A stretch of DNA of 64,000 nt from Devosia sp. A8/3-2 (GCA_025452255.1 CP104974.1:1365001-1429000); one strand, 5' to 3'; numbered from the stretch's first letter, positions 38,763 through 49,688 are shown. Notes: generated by a model from the sequence alone, not told the origin. A program made the numbers and translations.

Positions 38763-39824
38763 CCCGGAAACTGCGCGTCGGCCTGATTGGTGCCGGCATC
38801 GCCCAGCGTCACTCGGCAGGTTACAATTGGAACAAGGATCTGTTCGAGGTTCCGGTGCTCTGCTCCCTCGATGAGGACCGTGGACGCCGGGCCGTCGCCG
38901 AATATGGCGTTGGCGAATATACCAGCGATGTCGAAACGCTGTTCGCGCGGGACGACCTTGATGTCATTGACATCTGCACGCCGCCCGATTCCCACTTCGC
39001 CCTTTCAAAACGCGCGATTGAAGCGGGCAAGCATGTCATTTGCGAAAAGCCGCTCTTCGGCTCGATCGCCGATGTCGATGCGATGAGCGACATCGTCGCC
39101 GGGACCGATCGCAAATTCATGCCCATCTTCCAATATCGCTATGGCACCGGGCTGCAAAAACTCAAGCGGCTGATTGAATTGGGCTCGGCCGGCAGGCCGT
39201 TCCTCACCACGGTCGAGACCCATTGGTGGCGCGGCCCGGCCTATTACGAGGTGCCGTGGCGCGGCAAATGGGCCAGTGAACTTGGCGGTGGTCTGCTGGG
39301 CCACGCCATCCACGCCCATGACATGCTCAACTATGTCCACGGCGCCTGTGCCGAGATCTTCGCCCATGGCGCGACCCCAGTGAACAAGATCGAGGTCGAG
39401 GACACGATGACCCTTTCGGTCAAGATGGCCAATGGCTCGCTTGCCGCCCTGTCGATGACTTTGGGGTCGCGCAAGGAAATCTCCCGCCTGCGCTTCTGCT
39501 TCAGCGACATGGTGGCTGAGAGTATTCTCGAGCCCTATACGATGGGCCGCGATCCACGGACCTTTATCGCCGGCACGCCTGAACACCGGGCCAGGATCGA
39601 TGCAGCGCTTGCCGAGCACCGAGTCACCGAAGATGGCTATACAAGACAGTTCGAGCTGTTCCACGAAGCGGTGATGACTGGCGGGGAGCCGCCTGTAACC
39701 CCTGGAAGATGCGCGCAATTCGCTTGCTTTGGTGACGGCAGCGTATCATTCCCAGAGAACGGGCCAGCCGTCACAATTGCCAATCACGCCAGCGCATCCG
39801 CTTTATGGCTCCTGGCTCCCTTGA
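38759..39824 (+). CDS. Gfo/Idh/MocA family oxidoreductase (second), frame broken near 39700
   Basis: About 355 residues with LRVGLIGAGIAQRHSAGY (GxGxxG), DVIDICTPPDSHFALSKRAIEAGKHVICEKPLFGS (the EKP motif) and GGGLLGHAIHAHDMLNYVHG, where the catalytic His-x-x-x-His region sits. After GGEPPVT the frame shifts; the correct frame gives LEDARNSLALVTAAYHSQRTG and a stop at 39822. The ATG overlaps the stop of the first Gfo/Idh gene (ATGA). Two different dehydrogenases in tandem suggest an oxidation-reduction pair, as in inositol-type or uronate epimerisation. Confidence 0.86.
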
Positions 39825-39853
39825 CCGGCGGGTCGACGGCTGGGAGGCCAAAG

Positions 39854-40593
39854 ATGCAAAAGGACCGGACCTACCCGCGGCTGCAGGGCAACCAGCGACT
39901 ATACCGAGTCGTTGCGCGCCAGATCGCCGGGATGATCGAGCAGAACGCTGCCGACAAATCTGGCGCATGCCATCGGAGCGGGAGCTGGCCGAAGAGCTTT
40001 CGGTCAGCCGCCCAGTGGTCCGCGAGGCGGTGATCGCGCTTGAAATGCGCGGCATTGTCGAAGTGCGCGGCCGGGCCGGGATCATGATCCTGCCAAGCAA
40101 GCTGTCGCAGGTGAGCTTCGACCTCTCTGGAAGCGATATTGGGCCGAGCCCGTTTGAATTGCTGGAGGCCCGGCTGGCCATCGGATCGAGCGCCGCGGCG
40201 CTGGCCGCTGAGCGGGCGACCAATTACGACATCTCGGTGCTGGAAGAGTGCATCGCCCAGATGGAGCAGGAAACCGAAGTGGTTCTGCTGCAGGAGAAGG
40301 GCGATCGGGACTTTCACATGACCATCGCCGGGATGACCAATAATGCCATCATCGTCTCGATGATCGAGGCGCTCTGGGCGCAGCGCGATGAGTCACTGAT
40401 GTGGAAGAAGCTGCACGAGCACATCCACGCCGAAAGTGTGCGCCCGCTCTGGATCGGGGACCATCATGCGATCGTCTCGGCCCTGCGCATGCGCCATCCC
40501 GATGCCGCCTACAAGGCGATGGCGCGCCATATCCGCAATGTCACCAATGAACTGCTCGAGGCAGATGAACGAGGCCGCGTAGTCACTGAATAG
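39854..40593 (+). CDS. GntR family regulator (FadR subfamily, FCD domain), frame broken near 39955
   Basis: About 246 residues. Winged HTH: RMPSERELAEELSVSRPVVREAVIALEMRGIVEVRGRAGIMI. FCD sensor: PFELLEARLAIGSSAAALAAERAT, then GDRDFHMTIAGMTNNAII, then LWIGDHHAIVSALRMRHPDAAYKAMARHIRNV with the D-H-H metal or ligand residues. The first 40 codons from ATG 39854 (GGGAGG upstream) are shifted by one relative to the HTH. It is the third gene of the Gfo/Idh operon. Probably it represses both divergent operons by binding the TGGTNNNACCA sites. Confidence 0.87.
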
Positions 40594-40615
40594 CGGCCGG
40601 GGGGAGGACTTAAGC

Positions 40616-41017
40616 ATGCTAAAGGGCTTCGAACATGCCGGCATAGCCGCCAGCGACCTCGATAGAAGCATTGCGTTTTACTGTGACCTGCTGGGGCTAC
40701 GCCTCATCCTGCGAAAGGCGGCGCCGCGAGGTGGTGGCGAACTGGCGTTCCTCGACGCTGGCAACGCTCAACTCGAACTGATTTGTCCGAGCCCGAGTGT
40801 TACCTCGCCCGCTAGGCGCCTCCCCAACACTGAAGCCGGCATCCGCCACCTGACCTTTGCCTACGAAGACATTGATGCCATTTATCAAACGCTGCTTGAA
40901 GCGGATGTTTCTATAATAGAACCGCCACGCGACGCCTTGAACCAGGAAATTCTCAAACGCGTCGCCTTCGTTCTCGACCCCGACGGGAATGTCATTGAGC
41001 TCGCTCAGCGCTCCTGA
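40616..41017 (+). CDS. VOC family (glyoxalase-like) protein
   Basis: 133 residues, intact. One VOC module pair: FEHAGIAASDLDRSIAFYCDLLGLRLI, then LAFLDAGNAQLELICPS, then AGIRHLTFAYEDIDAIYQTLLEAD and FVLDPDGNVIELAQ. The H, E, H and E metal ligands expected of this fold can be picked out at those places. Members are lactoylglutathione lyases, epimerases or dioxygenases. As the last gene of the Gfo/Idh-GntR operon it may act on a sugar-acid intermediate; this is inference. Confidence 0.82.
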   Translation: MLKGFEHAGIAASDLDRSIAFYCDLLGLRLILRKAAPRGGGELAFLDAGNAQLELICPSPSVTSPARRLPNTEAGIRHLTFAYEDIDAIYQTLLEADVSIIEPPRDALNQEILKRVAFVLDPDGNVIELAQRS

Positions 41018-41030
41018 CGACCTACCGCGT

Positions 41031-41985
41031 CTACTGGCCCGGCATGCGCAGCACCGTGCGGAACCCCATATTGCAGGTCGTGGATTCGGGCGTATTGGCA
41101 TTGCGGGCGGCAACCCGATAGCGCCGGCAATAGCTATCATGGCAAAGATAGGATCCGCCCTGGATAACCCGAGCCGTGCCGCTTTCAGGGCCAGCCGGAT
41201 TGCGCAAGGGGGCGCGGCTGTAATAGCCGGCGTCGAACCAGTCACCGCACCATTCCCAGACATTGCCAATTATCTGGAAAAGGCCGAAATCATTGGCTGG
41301 GTAGCTGCGCACCGGTGCGGTGGCCCAACCAGCCATCCTCCGCCGTATTGTGGTCGGGGAACTGCCCCTGCCAGACATTGGCATGGTGCGTACCACCCGC
41401 CTCCAACTCGTTCCCCCATGGGTAGCGACGACCGGCATGGCCCCCTCGCGCGGCAAATTCCCATTCCGCCTCGGTTGGCAAGGAACGTCCCGCCCGGGCA
41501 CAATAGGCCTGAGCATCATTATGGCTGACATGAACCACCGGGTGGTCCACACCCGCAATGCCCGACAATGGACCGAAGGGATGTCGCCAATCGGCACCGC
41601 GCACCGCCAGCCACCACCGGGTGCCGAAATAGCCAATAACATCACTCCGTTCCGCAGCCGCCATGGGAGCAAAGACCGCCGAATTGCCGAACTGCTCGGC
41701 CTCGGTGACATAATCTGTTGCAGCGGTGAAGGCGGCGAATTGCGCATTGGTGACGCAAGCCCTGTCGATGCGGAAGGGATCGAGCATCACGCCATGCACC
41801 GGAGTTTCGCCATCACTCTGATGGCCCTCATCAAAATGGTCGCCCATATGGAAATGGCCGCCGGCAAGCAGCACATCATCATGCGCCACCGGCAGGTCAG
41901 GCGTGCTCTTCGCCACGATGCTGGCATTTTCCTGCGCCGGACCACTGCGGCTGGGGCTGCAGCAACCTGATTTAGCTTCACTCAT
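41031..41985 (-). CDS. Formylglycine-generating enzyme (SUMF1 family), frame broken near 41300
   Basis: About 317 residues. The enzyme oxidises the sulfatase cysteine to formylglycine. MLDPFRIDRACVTNAQFAAF, HPVVHVSHNDAQAYCARAGRSLPTEAEWEFAARGG and IGNVWEWCGDWF are core motifs. Decisively, GGSYLCHDSYCRRYRVAAR contains the Cys pair (C-x4-C) that binds copper in true enzymes. MSEAK (41985) is taken as start; a GTG five codons earlier is possible. The next gene upstream is a sulfatase with a C-T-P-S-R site, so this enzyme surely has a local client. No signal peptide. Confidence 0.9.
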
Positions 41986-42003
41986 CTGCTGGTGCCGCAC
42001 AGC

Positions 42004-43444
42004 TCAGTATGGCCCGACGCGGGGCGGACCGGCGTCAATGGCGGCCATGGTCGCGTCGAAGCTCTCCTTCAGCAGCCCAAGCTTGATTGGCTGGTGAGCA
42101 GGATCGTCCCAGAGATTGCGGTGTTCCCAAGGGTCTGTCTGCAGATCGAAGAGTTCTGCCCAGCTCATGGCCGTGATAGACCACAAGCTTATAGCGCCGG
42201 TCCCGCCACATAATGGCCCGGCTCGCCCCCGGCAGGTCGAGCGCATCGATATATTCGCACCGAACCGCGGTGCGATGTTCCATGCTCGTGCCCTCCAGCA
42301 GGGGCCTGAGCGTCTTGCCCATCATGTGTTCGGGCACCGCCAGACCGGCGAGATCGAGCAGCGTTGGAGCCTTGTCGATCAGTTCAACCAGCGCGTCGCT
42401 CACCTGCCCGGCCATGATATGTCCCGGCCAGCGCCAGATTAGCGGCACGCGGACCAGCCCCTCGTAGAACCGGCAGCCCTTCTGAACGAGCCCGTGATCA
42501 CCCGGGGTTTCACCATGGTCGGAGGTGAAGACGACAATGGTGTCCCCGGCAAGATCGAGCGCGTCCAGTTCGGCGAGAATCCGGCCGAACTGATCGTCGA
42601 TCAGCTTGATCATGGCGTAATAGGCCGCCTGCAGCGAACGAGCGTCACTCGGGCCGGGTGCCCGGCTGGCCGGATCGACAGGTGGCCCGAACGGGTTGCG
42701 GATGTCGAGTTCTTCGGGCGGGGACGGGCGCGACTGAAAGTCAACGGAAGCCAACGCCTGCTGCGCGGCGATATCGCTGTCCTCGAAATGGGCACCCGGC
42801 ATTGCTGCTGGATCGAACATGGCCCGGTATTCGGGTGGCGGGTTGAAGGGCGGATGTGGATCGTAGACGTTCACCGTCAGAAGCCACGGCGCTTCGCGGT
42901 GGCTGCGGATGAACTCGATCGAGACGTGTCGCGGCCCATGTCGTCTGATGATATGGCGTGGGAATGCCGGCGGGGTCTTGCGCCAATTGGCCAAGGTCCT
43001 GACCCCGGGCCCGTAGCCAATCGGCATAATCGTGACCTTCGGCCCAGCTATCGCGCGGCTCGTGGCTAAAATGGAAGACGCTGTAGCCATCGTCGGTCCG
43101 CGGCTCCGGGCGGCGATAGGGGCTCGCCGGTGAAGTTTGCCGACATTGCCGCAGGTGTAACCGGCATCGGCAAACAGCCGCGTCACCAGCGGATGGCTGC
43201 CCGAATAATGATCATTGCCATTGCGACTGGCGCCGGCTGTGGAGGGATAAACCCCCGTGAGGAAGCTCGACCGGCTCGGCGTGCAGATGGGTGATTGGCA
43301 ATAGGCGGTGGTGAAAGCGGTGCCGGCGGCCGCCAACTGGTCGATGTTGGGCGTTGAAACATGCGGATTACCCAGAGCGCCAATCGTATCGAAACGCTGC
43401 TGATCGGTACAAAACCACAAAATATTGGGCCGGCGCGCGCCCAT
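42004..43444 (-). CDS. Type I sulfatase, several frame breaks
   Basis: About 480 residues. RPNILWFCTDQQRFDTIGALGNPHV opens the alkaline-phosphatase-like fold with metal-binding DQQ. SPICTPSRSSFLTG carries the formylglycine site C-T-P-S-R. WLLTVNVYDPHPPF and VVFTSDHGETPGDHGL hold further metal and sulfate ligands, and the end reads LFDLQTDPWEHRNLWDD in a shifted frame. Breaks lie near 43130, 43010 and 42175. No signal peptide is present, so it acts in the cytoplasm after import. The ATG at 43444 overlaps the DapA-family stop (TGATG). The sugar sulfate it hydrolyses is unknown. Confidence 0.88.
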
Positions 43445-44415
43445 CACGCGAACAATTCCGGCAGGGCCTTGCGCACAGCCGCATGCAGAGGCGGCACTTC
43501 GGCTGGATCAATCCATCGGTACGGCCGGCGCAGCCTGTGTGCCGATGTCGGCCCATCCGCCGGCTGCAGCCAATACCTTGTCGAGCGCCGCGTTCGAATA
43601 GCCGCCCTGTTGGCCAAAGGGCCGCACGTGATCGTCGATGAAGCGGCGTAGCCTGCGCCTCGATCGCGAGTGCGCCGTCCGAGTCATCTTCCATCATCCG
43701 CGTCCAGCTGCTGCGCCGCAAGGACTGAGGCAGGCGACGTTGGAGAATGATCCGACAGCCACATTTTCGGCGACGCCCGTCGCCAAATGGTGGCCGAGCA
43801 CATAGACCGCGACATTATCGAGCCAAAGCCGCGCCTGCTCGTACCAGTGCGCGTCGCCATCTGCCAGCTTGATCCCAACCACACTCGGGGCGTGCGCGAG
43901 GATTGCGGCGAGCGCTTGGGGAGCAAATACCTTCTTGGCATGTGGCGGCATGTAGAGAACCAAGGGCACATCGGCCGCCGCCTCGGCGGCCATCGCCAGA
44001 AATCGATGGCCTCCTCCGCGCAGACCGGCCACCAATCGGGAAAGATTACCTGAATTCCGGTCGGCGCCAGACGGGTCGCTTTTCGCACGCGTTCCAGTGA
44101 AATTCGCGGATCGGGGTGACAGGCGCCGATCACGAAGGGCGTGGCCGCCGGCAGGCAGAGGCTGGCGAGACACTCCTGAATTGCGTCGAACTCAGCCTCG
44201 GTCTGGTTGTGGAATTCGCCGGCCGTGCCGTTGGAATAAATGCCGTCCACCCCGGCAGCGACAAGGTAGGCGATCTCGCGCTCAAGCCGGCCAAGATCGA
44301 TCGAGTCGTCTGCCACGATGGGCAGCAACAGCGTTGCCCAATTGCCCCTGATTGGGCCCCAGATCGCCTCTATCCTCGCGAATTTGCGTAGCTTTTGGCC
44401 GGCGTCGGAGATCAT
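43444..44415 (-). CDS. DapA-family aldolase/dehydratase (first), several frame breaks
   Basis: About 323 residues. GNWATLLLPIVADDSIDLGRLEREIAYLVAAGVDGIYSNGTAGEF is the N-terminal part of a dihydrodipicolinate-synthase-like barrel. VPLVLYMPPHAKKVFAP carries the conserved tyrosine and VVGIKLADGD the Schiff-base lysine. Breaks occur near 44010, 43710, 43650 and 43535; the corrected C-terminus includes FIDDHVRPFGQQGGYSNAAL and RLRRPYRWIDPAEVPPL. GGAGGAG precedes the ATG at 44415. Such proteins are pyruvate-type aldolases or sugar-acid dehydratases, fitting cleavage of a keto-deoxy sugar acid such as KDG. Confidence 0.83.
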
Positions 44416-44436
44416 GTACAGCAACTCCTCCAGAAG

Positions 44437-44464
44437 TCGACTTGCAAGATATCCTACAAGTCGA
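44437..44464. promoter_or_regulatory. 28 bp palindrome, candidate GntR operator
   Basis: The arms TCGACTTG and CAAGTCGA are exact inverse copies around the core CAAGATATCCTA; 24 of 28 positions are symmetric. It lies in the 85 bp between the minus-strand DapA gene and the plus-strand GntR gene, and so can control both. This is the best candidate site for the second GntR protein. Confidence 0.7.
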
Positions 44465-44500
44465 TATACGACAATCCCAGTTTCGAACGTGGAGTGCCGG

Positions 44501-45215
44501 GTGAACAAGCCGATCAAACCGCTGGAGCGCGCGCCATTGCTTCATGTAAGCGTGCAGGAGAGCCTGCGCGCCTTCATTGATGACAATCAACTGGGCGCCG
44601 GCGCGGCTTTGCCGCCCGAATCCGAGCTGGCCCAGCAATTGGGGGTCGGCCGCAATTCGGTGCGGGAAGCCATCAAGGCGCTGGAGTCGCTGGGCATTCT
44701 CGAAACGCGGCGCGGCATTGGCGTCTTCGTCAAGGCATTCTCGTTCCAGCCGCTGCTCGACAACCTCGGCCTATGGCCTGCAGGCGTCACTGCGCGATGT
44801 CGAGGAATTGCGCGAAATCCGACTCGTGCTGGAGACCGGGCTTATTCACCGCACCGTGGAGATGATCGGGCCGGACGATCTGGCGGCGTTGCGGGATGTC
44901 GCCGAACGCATGCGGCAGCGGGCCGAGCAGGGAGAGGCTTTTGCCGAGGAGGACCAGCAGTTCCACCAGCTGCTGTTCCGCTGCCAGAACAACAAGATGC
45001 TGAGCGCGCTGATCGATATCTTCTGGTCAGCTTTCTACAAGGCGTCGGGCTTTGCCAATCTGACTAATCCAACGCCGCTCGATACCCGGCGGGACCATCA
45101 CGAGATCGTCGAGGCGGTAGCGGCCAAGGATGTCGAAGCCACGCGGCGGCGGCTCGCCGAACATTACTCGGGCATTCAACGCGTCATTGCGGCCAATCGC
45201 GGCGAGGAGCCGTAG
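44501..45215 (+). CDS. GntR family regulator (FadR subfamily), frame broken near 44775
   Basis: About 238 residues. HTH: LPPESELAQQLGVGRNSVREAIKALESLGILETRRGIGVFV. FCD domain: LREIRLVLETGLIHRTVEMI, then EEDQQFHQLLFRCQNNKML, then DTRRDHHEIVEAVAAKDVEATRRRLAEHYSGI. The GTG at 44501 with GGAG nearby is the only start that keeps the HTH. It is divergent from the DapA-sulfatase-FGE operon and followed by the family-5 transporter. Likely a repressor of both, through the palindrome at 44437. Confidence 0.85.
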
Positions 45216-45257
45216 CGGCTCGGCGCCACTGCTATTCATCACGAGGGAGGAGAGAAT

Positions 45258-46843
45258 ATGCATAGACGAGGTTTCGGTAGACTGATTGCGGCCACGGGGC
45301 TGACGCTGGCAAGCGCCACGGCATTGACGGCCTTACCCGTCATGGCCCAATCGGAAAAGACCATCACCGGTGGCTTTGACGTCGGCCCGGGTGGCTTTCA
45401 GGGTAATTTCAATCCCATGACCGCCACGGCCGGCTTCACTGGCTCAATACCTATTTCGAGCCACTGGTCATCTATAATTCCGATCTTACCCAGATCGTGG
45501 GGGCGCTCGCTTCCGAGTTCGAGGTGAGCCCGGACAGCCTGTCCTACACGTTCCGGCTGGCTGACGCGAAATGGCATGATGGCGAACCCTTCACCTCGGC
45601 CGATGTGAAGTTCACTCTTGAACTCGCCAAGAATGCCGAAAGTGGCGGCCTGTTCGCGGCCCGCTCGGCGGATATCGCCTCGGTCGAAACGCCGGACGAA
45701 AGCACTGTCATCGTGACGCTGAGCCAGCCGAACTCCGCGTTCCTGTCGGTGCTGAGCTATGTGATGATGCTGCCCGAGCATGCACTGGCCGAGATTCCGG
45801 TCGCCGAGATCGGCAAGAATGCCCGGTGGTCCACCACGCCGATCGGCACCGGTCCATTCCGCTTCGTGCGCTATGTCAGCGATCAATATGTCGAGCTTGC
45901 AGCGTTCGAGGACTATCGTGAAGGCCGCCCGAAGGTCGATCGCCTGATCAATCGCTATTTCGCCAATCCGGCAGCGGCTGTGGCGGCCCTCAAGGCAGGT
46001 GAAATCCAGTTCAGCTTTGTCGAACCGGACGATGCACGCACCTTCGATGGCGACACGGCCTTCCGGGTGATCGAGGGTGACTCGTTCGTGGTGAACTATG
46101 TCGGCTTCAATCACCGCGTCGGCATCTGGGACGATGTTCGCGTTCGCCGAGCCGTGATGCACGCCATTGATCGCGACGCAATCATCACCAGCATTTTCGG
46201 GGGCGCCGCCAAGCGCGCTGATTGCGGCTATGTGGCAGACCAGTTCGTGCCTGAGGGACTGGACCCCTATGGTTACGATCCGGAAAAGGCCAAGGCGTTG
46301 CTTGCCGAGGCCGGCTGGGACGAGATCAATGGCGCTGCGCCGATCAGCTGGGTGACCTATTACAACTCGCCGCAGGTGGCCAATCTGATGGCGGCTATGC
46401 AGGCCATGCTGGCGCAGGTGGGGATCAATGTCGTGCCGCGGGCTGTGGATGTGCCCACCTATAATGGCATCGTCCGCGGCGAGACCTATGCCGACTTTCC
46501 CATGACCTATGCAGGCCTGCAGAATGGTCCGGATCCAGCTTCGCTCAATGTGGGGCTCAACGGATCGCAATTGCCTCCGGTCGGCAACAATCTGATGCGG
46601 GTCGAGATGCCCGAGCTGAGCTCGGCCTTCGATGCGGCGATGGCCGAAACGGATAGTGCGGCGGCCGCCGGCAAGTGGCAGCAGGTCTGCCGGGCGATGA
46701 ACGAGCAATTGCCTTGGGGCACCATGTGGGTCGCAAGCCGCTATGGGGTGGCTTCCTCCGATCTCGTCGACTTCCACTGGACGCCCGCGCCGGGCAGCGG
46801 CCCCTATGTCGCCCATCCCGAAGACTGGGATATCGCGCCCTAA
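45258..46843 (+). CDS. Family-5 (Dpp/Opp-type) ABC substrate-binding protein, frame broken near 45440
   Basis: About 529 residues. The signal peptide has a twin-arginine-like start (RRGFGRLIAATGLTLASATALTALPVMAQ). In the C-terminal region ASEFEVSPDSLSYTFRLADAKWHDGEPFTSADVKFTLELAK is the family-5 signature. Loss of one T (ACTTGG to ACTGG) explains the shift; restoring it gives AGFTWLNTYFEPLVIYN. Despite the dipeptide name, many family-5 proteins in Hyphomicrobiales bind oligosaccharides, and the sulfatase/aldolase neighbours favour that here. Confidence 0.86.
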
Positions 46844-46861
46844 CCCGGGGATGACCATTGC

Positions 46862-46885
46862 GGCGGCCGGATTTATCCGGCCGCC
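46862..46885 (+). terminator. Attenuator-like hairpin between binding protein and permease
   Basis: GGCGGCCGGA, loop TTTA, TCCGGCCGCC forms a perfect 10-pair stem 18 bp after the binding-protein stop and 27 bp before the first permease. Such hairpins commonly hold mRNA of the binding protein at higher levels than the permease mRNA. No T-tract follows. Confidence 0.65.
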
Positions 46886-46912
46886 ACCGACGCTGGATCT
46901 GATTGGTAGATC

Positions 46913-47872
46913 ATGTTGCAATACACTCTCCGCCGTACGGCTGTTGGCCTCTTGATGCTGCTGGCCCTGACGGTGCTCATCTTCATCATGCTCCGGCTGG
47001 CGCCGGGCGATCCGATCGACGCCTACATCAATCCGTCGGTGCCAATGTCGGCGTCCGACCTTGATGTTCTGCGCGCTCGCCTCGGGCTCGACCAACCGCT
47101 GCCGGTGCAGTATTTCGCCCGGCTCGGCGCAGCGCTGAGGGGGGATTTCGGCTATTCGATCCAGCGCGGCGGCGATCCCGTCCTGCCGCTGGTCCTGAGC
47201 CGGATCGGGCCGACCATCCTGCTGATGGTCAGCGGGCTCGTCATCGCCATCGTTCTGGGGATCGCCACCGGCATAATCAGCGCCGTGCGGCGCAACCAGC
47301 CTACCGATATATCGCTCTCGATCATGGCCTTTGTCGGCATCTCGAGCCCGGCATTCCTGACCGCGCTGCTGGGGCTCTACATCTTTGCGGTGACGCTGCG
47401 CTGGGCTCCCGCTGGCGGCATGCTGACGCCCGGTGCCCCATTCTCGTTCGCTGATCTGCTGGCACACCTCGTCCTGCCCGCCAGTCTGCTCTCGATCGGG
47501 CACGCCGCACTCATCATGCGCTATATGCGCTCGTCGCTGCTTGAAGTGCTGTCGCAGGACTATGTCCGTACGGCCCGCGCCAAGGGCGTACGGGAGTTCT
47601 GGGTCATCGTGAAGCATGCCCTGCGCAATGCCCTGTTGCCGGTCATCACCCTGATCGGCTCGACCATCGGTATCGCCATTGGCGGCGCTATCTTCATCGA
47701 GAGCATTTTCGACTGGCCGGGCATGGGGCTGTTGATGATCAATGCGGTGTCGCGTCGCGACTATCCGGTCATCATGTGCGCCACCCTGTTGACGGGGGCA
47801 TGCGTCATTCTGGTCAATCTGCTCACCGACATGGCGTATGCGGCGGTCGACCCGCGCATCAAGGTGGCCTGA
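46913..47872 (+). CDS. Dpp/Opp-type ABC permease (DppB-like)
   Basis: 319 residues, intact. [36 protein letters not shown] is the standard DppB N-terminus. [45 protein letters not shown] is the conserved cytoplasmic coupling loop, and [15 protein letters not shown] the periplasmic end. It forms the channel with the next gene. Confidence 0.92.
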   Translation: MLQYTLRRTAVGLLMLLALTVLIFIMLRLAPGDPIDAYINPSVPMSASDLDVLRARLGLDQPLPVQYFARLGAALRGDFGYSIQRGGDPVLPLVLSRIGPTILLMVSGLVIAIVLGIATGIISAVRRNQPTDISLSIMAFVGISSPAFLTALLGLYIFAVTLRWAPAGGMLTPGAPFSFADLLAHLVLPASLLSIGHAALIMRYMRSSLLEVLSQDYVRTARAKGVREFWVIVKHALRNALLPVITLIGSTIGIAIGGAIFIESIFDWPGMGLLMINAVSRRDYPVIMCATLLTGACVILVNLLTDMAYAAVDPRIKVA

Positions 47873-47873
47873 G

Positions 47874-48759
47874 ATGACGGTGGTGGTCCAATCCGTGGCA
47901 CAGGCCCGCTCACCGGGACCGATCCGCCGCGCTATTGCGCTTTTTCGGCAACAGGGCTGCGGTGGCCGGACTGGCTATCCTCGTGCCCATTCTGCTGGCC
48001 ACCGTCACCTACGAGCTCTGGTGGCCCTACAATCCCAACGACATCGATCTGCTGGCGATCAACAAGGGGCCGTCACCCGAGCACTGGATGGGCAGCGACG
48101 GCGTCGGTCGGGATGTGATGGCTCGCTTGCTGCAAGGCGGGCGAACCTCGCTGCTCGTCGCCAGCGTTTCGATGGCGATCTCCACCATTGTCGGCTTCTC
48201 GGTTGGCGCCGTTGCAGGTTTTGCGGGACGGCTCGTCGACGGCACCGCGATGCGCCTCGTCGATCTTGCCATGACCCTGCCGCCGGTCATCTTCCTTTTG
48301 GTGCTGGCCTCGATCGCCGGCACGGGTGTGGGGCCCACGATCCTCGTTATCTCGCTGCTGTCATGGCCGGTGCTCTCCCGAATGGTGCGATCGCGGCTGC
48401 TGGAATTGCGCGAGCGCGATTTCGTGGTGGCGTCGCGCGGCATGGGCGCCGGTCTCTGGCATCTATTGTTCCGGCACGGGCTACCCAACACCATCGACAT
48501 TCTGGTTGTCTACGCGACGCTGCAGGTGGCCGGTGGCATCCTGCTTGAAGCCGGTCTTTCCTTCCTTGGCTCGGGCGTCACGCCGCCCGAAGCGAGCTGG
48601 GGCAACATGCTCAATTCGGCGCGGTCAGTCCTCGTGCTGGAAAATTACCCCCGGCAATGGATGTTCCCCGGCGCTGTGCTGGTGATCACCGTTCTTGCCA
48701 TCAATTTCGTCGGCGATGGTCTTCGAGATGCCTTCGATCCCCGCGCCGAACTCAACTGA
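47874..48759 (+). CDS. Dpp/Opp-type ABC permease (DppC-like), frame broken near 47945
   Basis: About 295 residues. The ATG at 47874 follows the DppB stop with one base between and gives [21 protein letters not shown]. The frame then slips at CTTTTTC into [77 protein letters not shown] and [19 protein letters not shown] are the DppC signatures. A downstream ATG at 47935 would remove the cytoplasmic N-terminus. Confidence 0.88.
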
Positions 48760-48769
48760 AAGGTAAAAC

Positions 48770-49688
48770 ATGCCCCTCTTCACCGGTGTCGTTCCGCCAG
48801 TGGTCACCCCTCTGACCCCCAGTTTTGAGGTCGATTATTCCTCGTTTACCCGGGTCATCGATCATCTGCTTGCCGGCGGTGTGCATGGCCTTTTCCTGCT
48901 TGGCTCGACCAGCGAGGTGGTGTTCCACGATGAGGATACCCGCCAGCGCATCATCGAACACGCGATCAAGCAGGTGAACGGCAAGGTTCCGGTGTTTGTC
49001 GGCGCCATCGATCCGGCGACGGATCGGATGATCCGCCATGCCGGGGTGGCCGCGGCAGCCGGTGCCGCTGCGGTGGTGGTCACCGCCCCGTTCTACACCC
49101 GAACCAGTCAGCCCGAGATCGCCGACCATTTCCGCTATATGCGCGAGGCGATCGATATTCCCGTGATCGCCTATGACATTCCGGTCTGCGTTCATACCAA
49201 GCTTGAGCGCGACACCACAGTCACGCTGGCCCGCGAGGGCACCATTGCCGGCCTCAAGGATTCGAGCGGCGACGATGGCAATTTCCGCTATGTGCTGTCC
49301 GACACCGCCGATATTGACGGCTTCTTTGCCATGACCGGGTCGGAGATCGTGGTCGACAGCATGCTGGCCATGGGGGCGCATGGTGTCGTGCCCGGGCTCG
49401 GCAATGTCGATCCGGCCGGCTATGTCCGGCTGTGGAACCTTTGCCAGAAGGGTGATTTCGCGGCAGCGCGCCAGGGAGCAGGAACGGCTTTGCCGGCTGT
49501 TCGAGATCGTCCGCATCAGCCTGCCGCGCACCAGCGCCGGTTCGGCAGGCGTTGGCGCGTTCAAAACCGCCATGCGCAGCCTCGGCGTCATCGACACCAA
49601 CATCATGGCCCGTCCGCAGCGCCCGCTTAACGACGCCGAGACCAGCGCAATCGAGACTATTCTGCGCCAGACCGGACTGTTGGCTTGA
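48770..49688 (+). CDS. DapA-family aldolase/dehydratase (second), frame broken near 49480
   Basis: About 306 residues. [42 protein letters not shown] in place of the GTTGE motif, [12 protein letters not shown] with the active-site tyrosine, and [14 protein letters not shown] with the Schiff-base lysine. The C-terminus [18 protein letters not shown] is in another frame. It lies inside the transporter gene cluster, between the DppC-like and DppD-like genes (TGATG overlap with the latter), which ties its substrate to the imported compound. Sequence and motifs differ from the first DapA-family gene, so the two probably do different steps. Confidence 0.87.

Noticed and set aside
45398-47617. A very long antisense open frame opposite the family-5 binding protein and permease
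   Set aside because: Its product is rich in His, Arg, Gly and Asp without motifs, and both sense-strand genes are unmistakable. It is a high-GC shadow.
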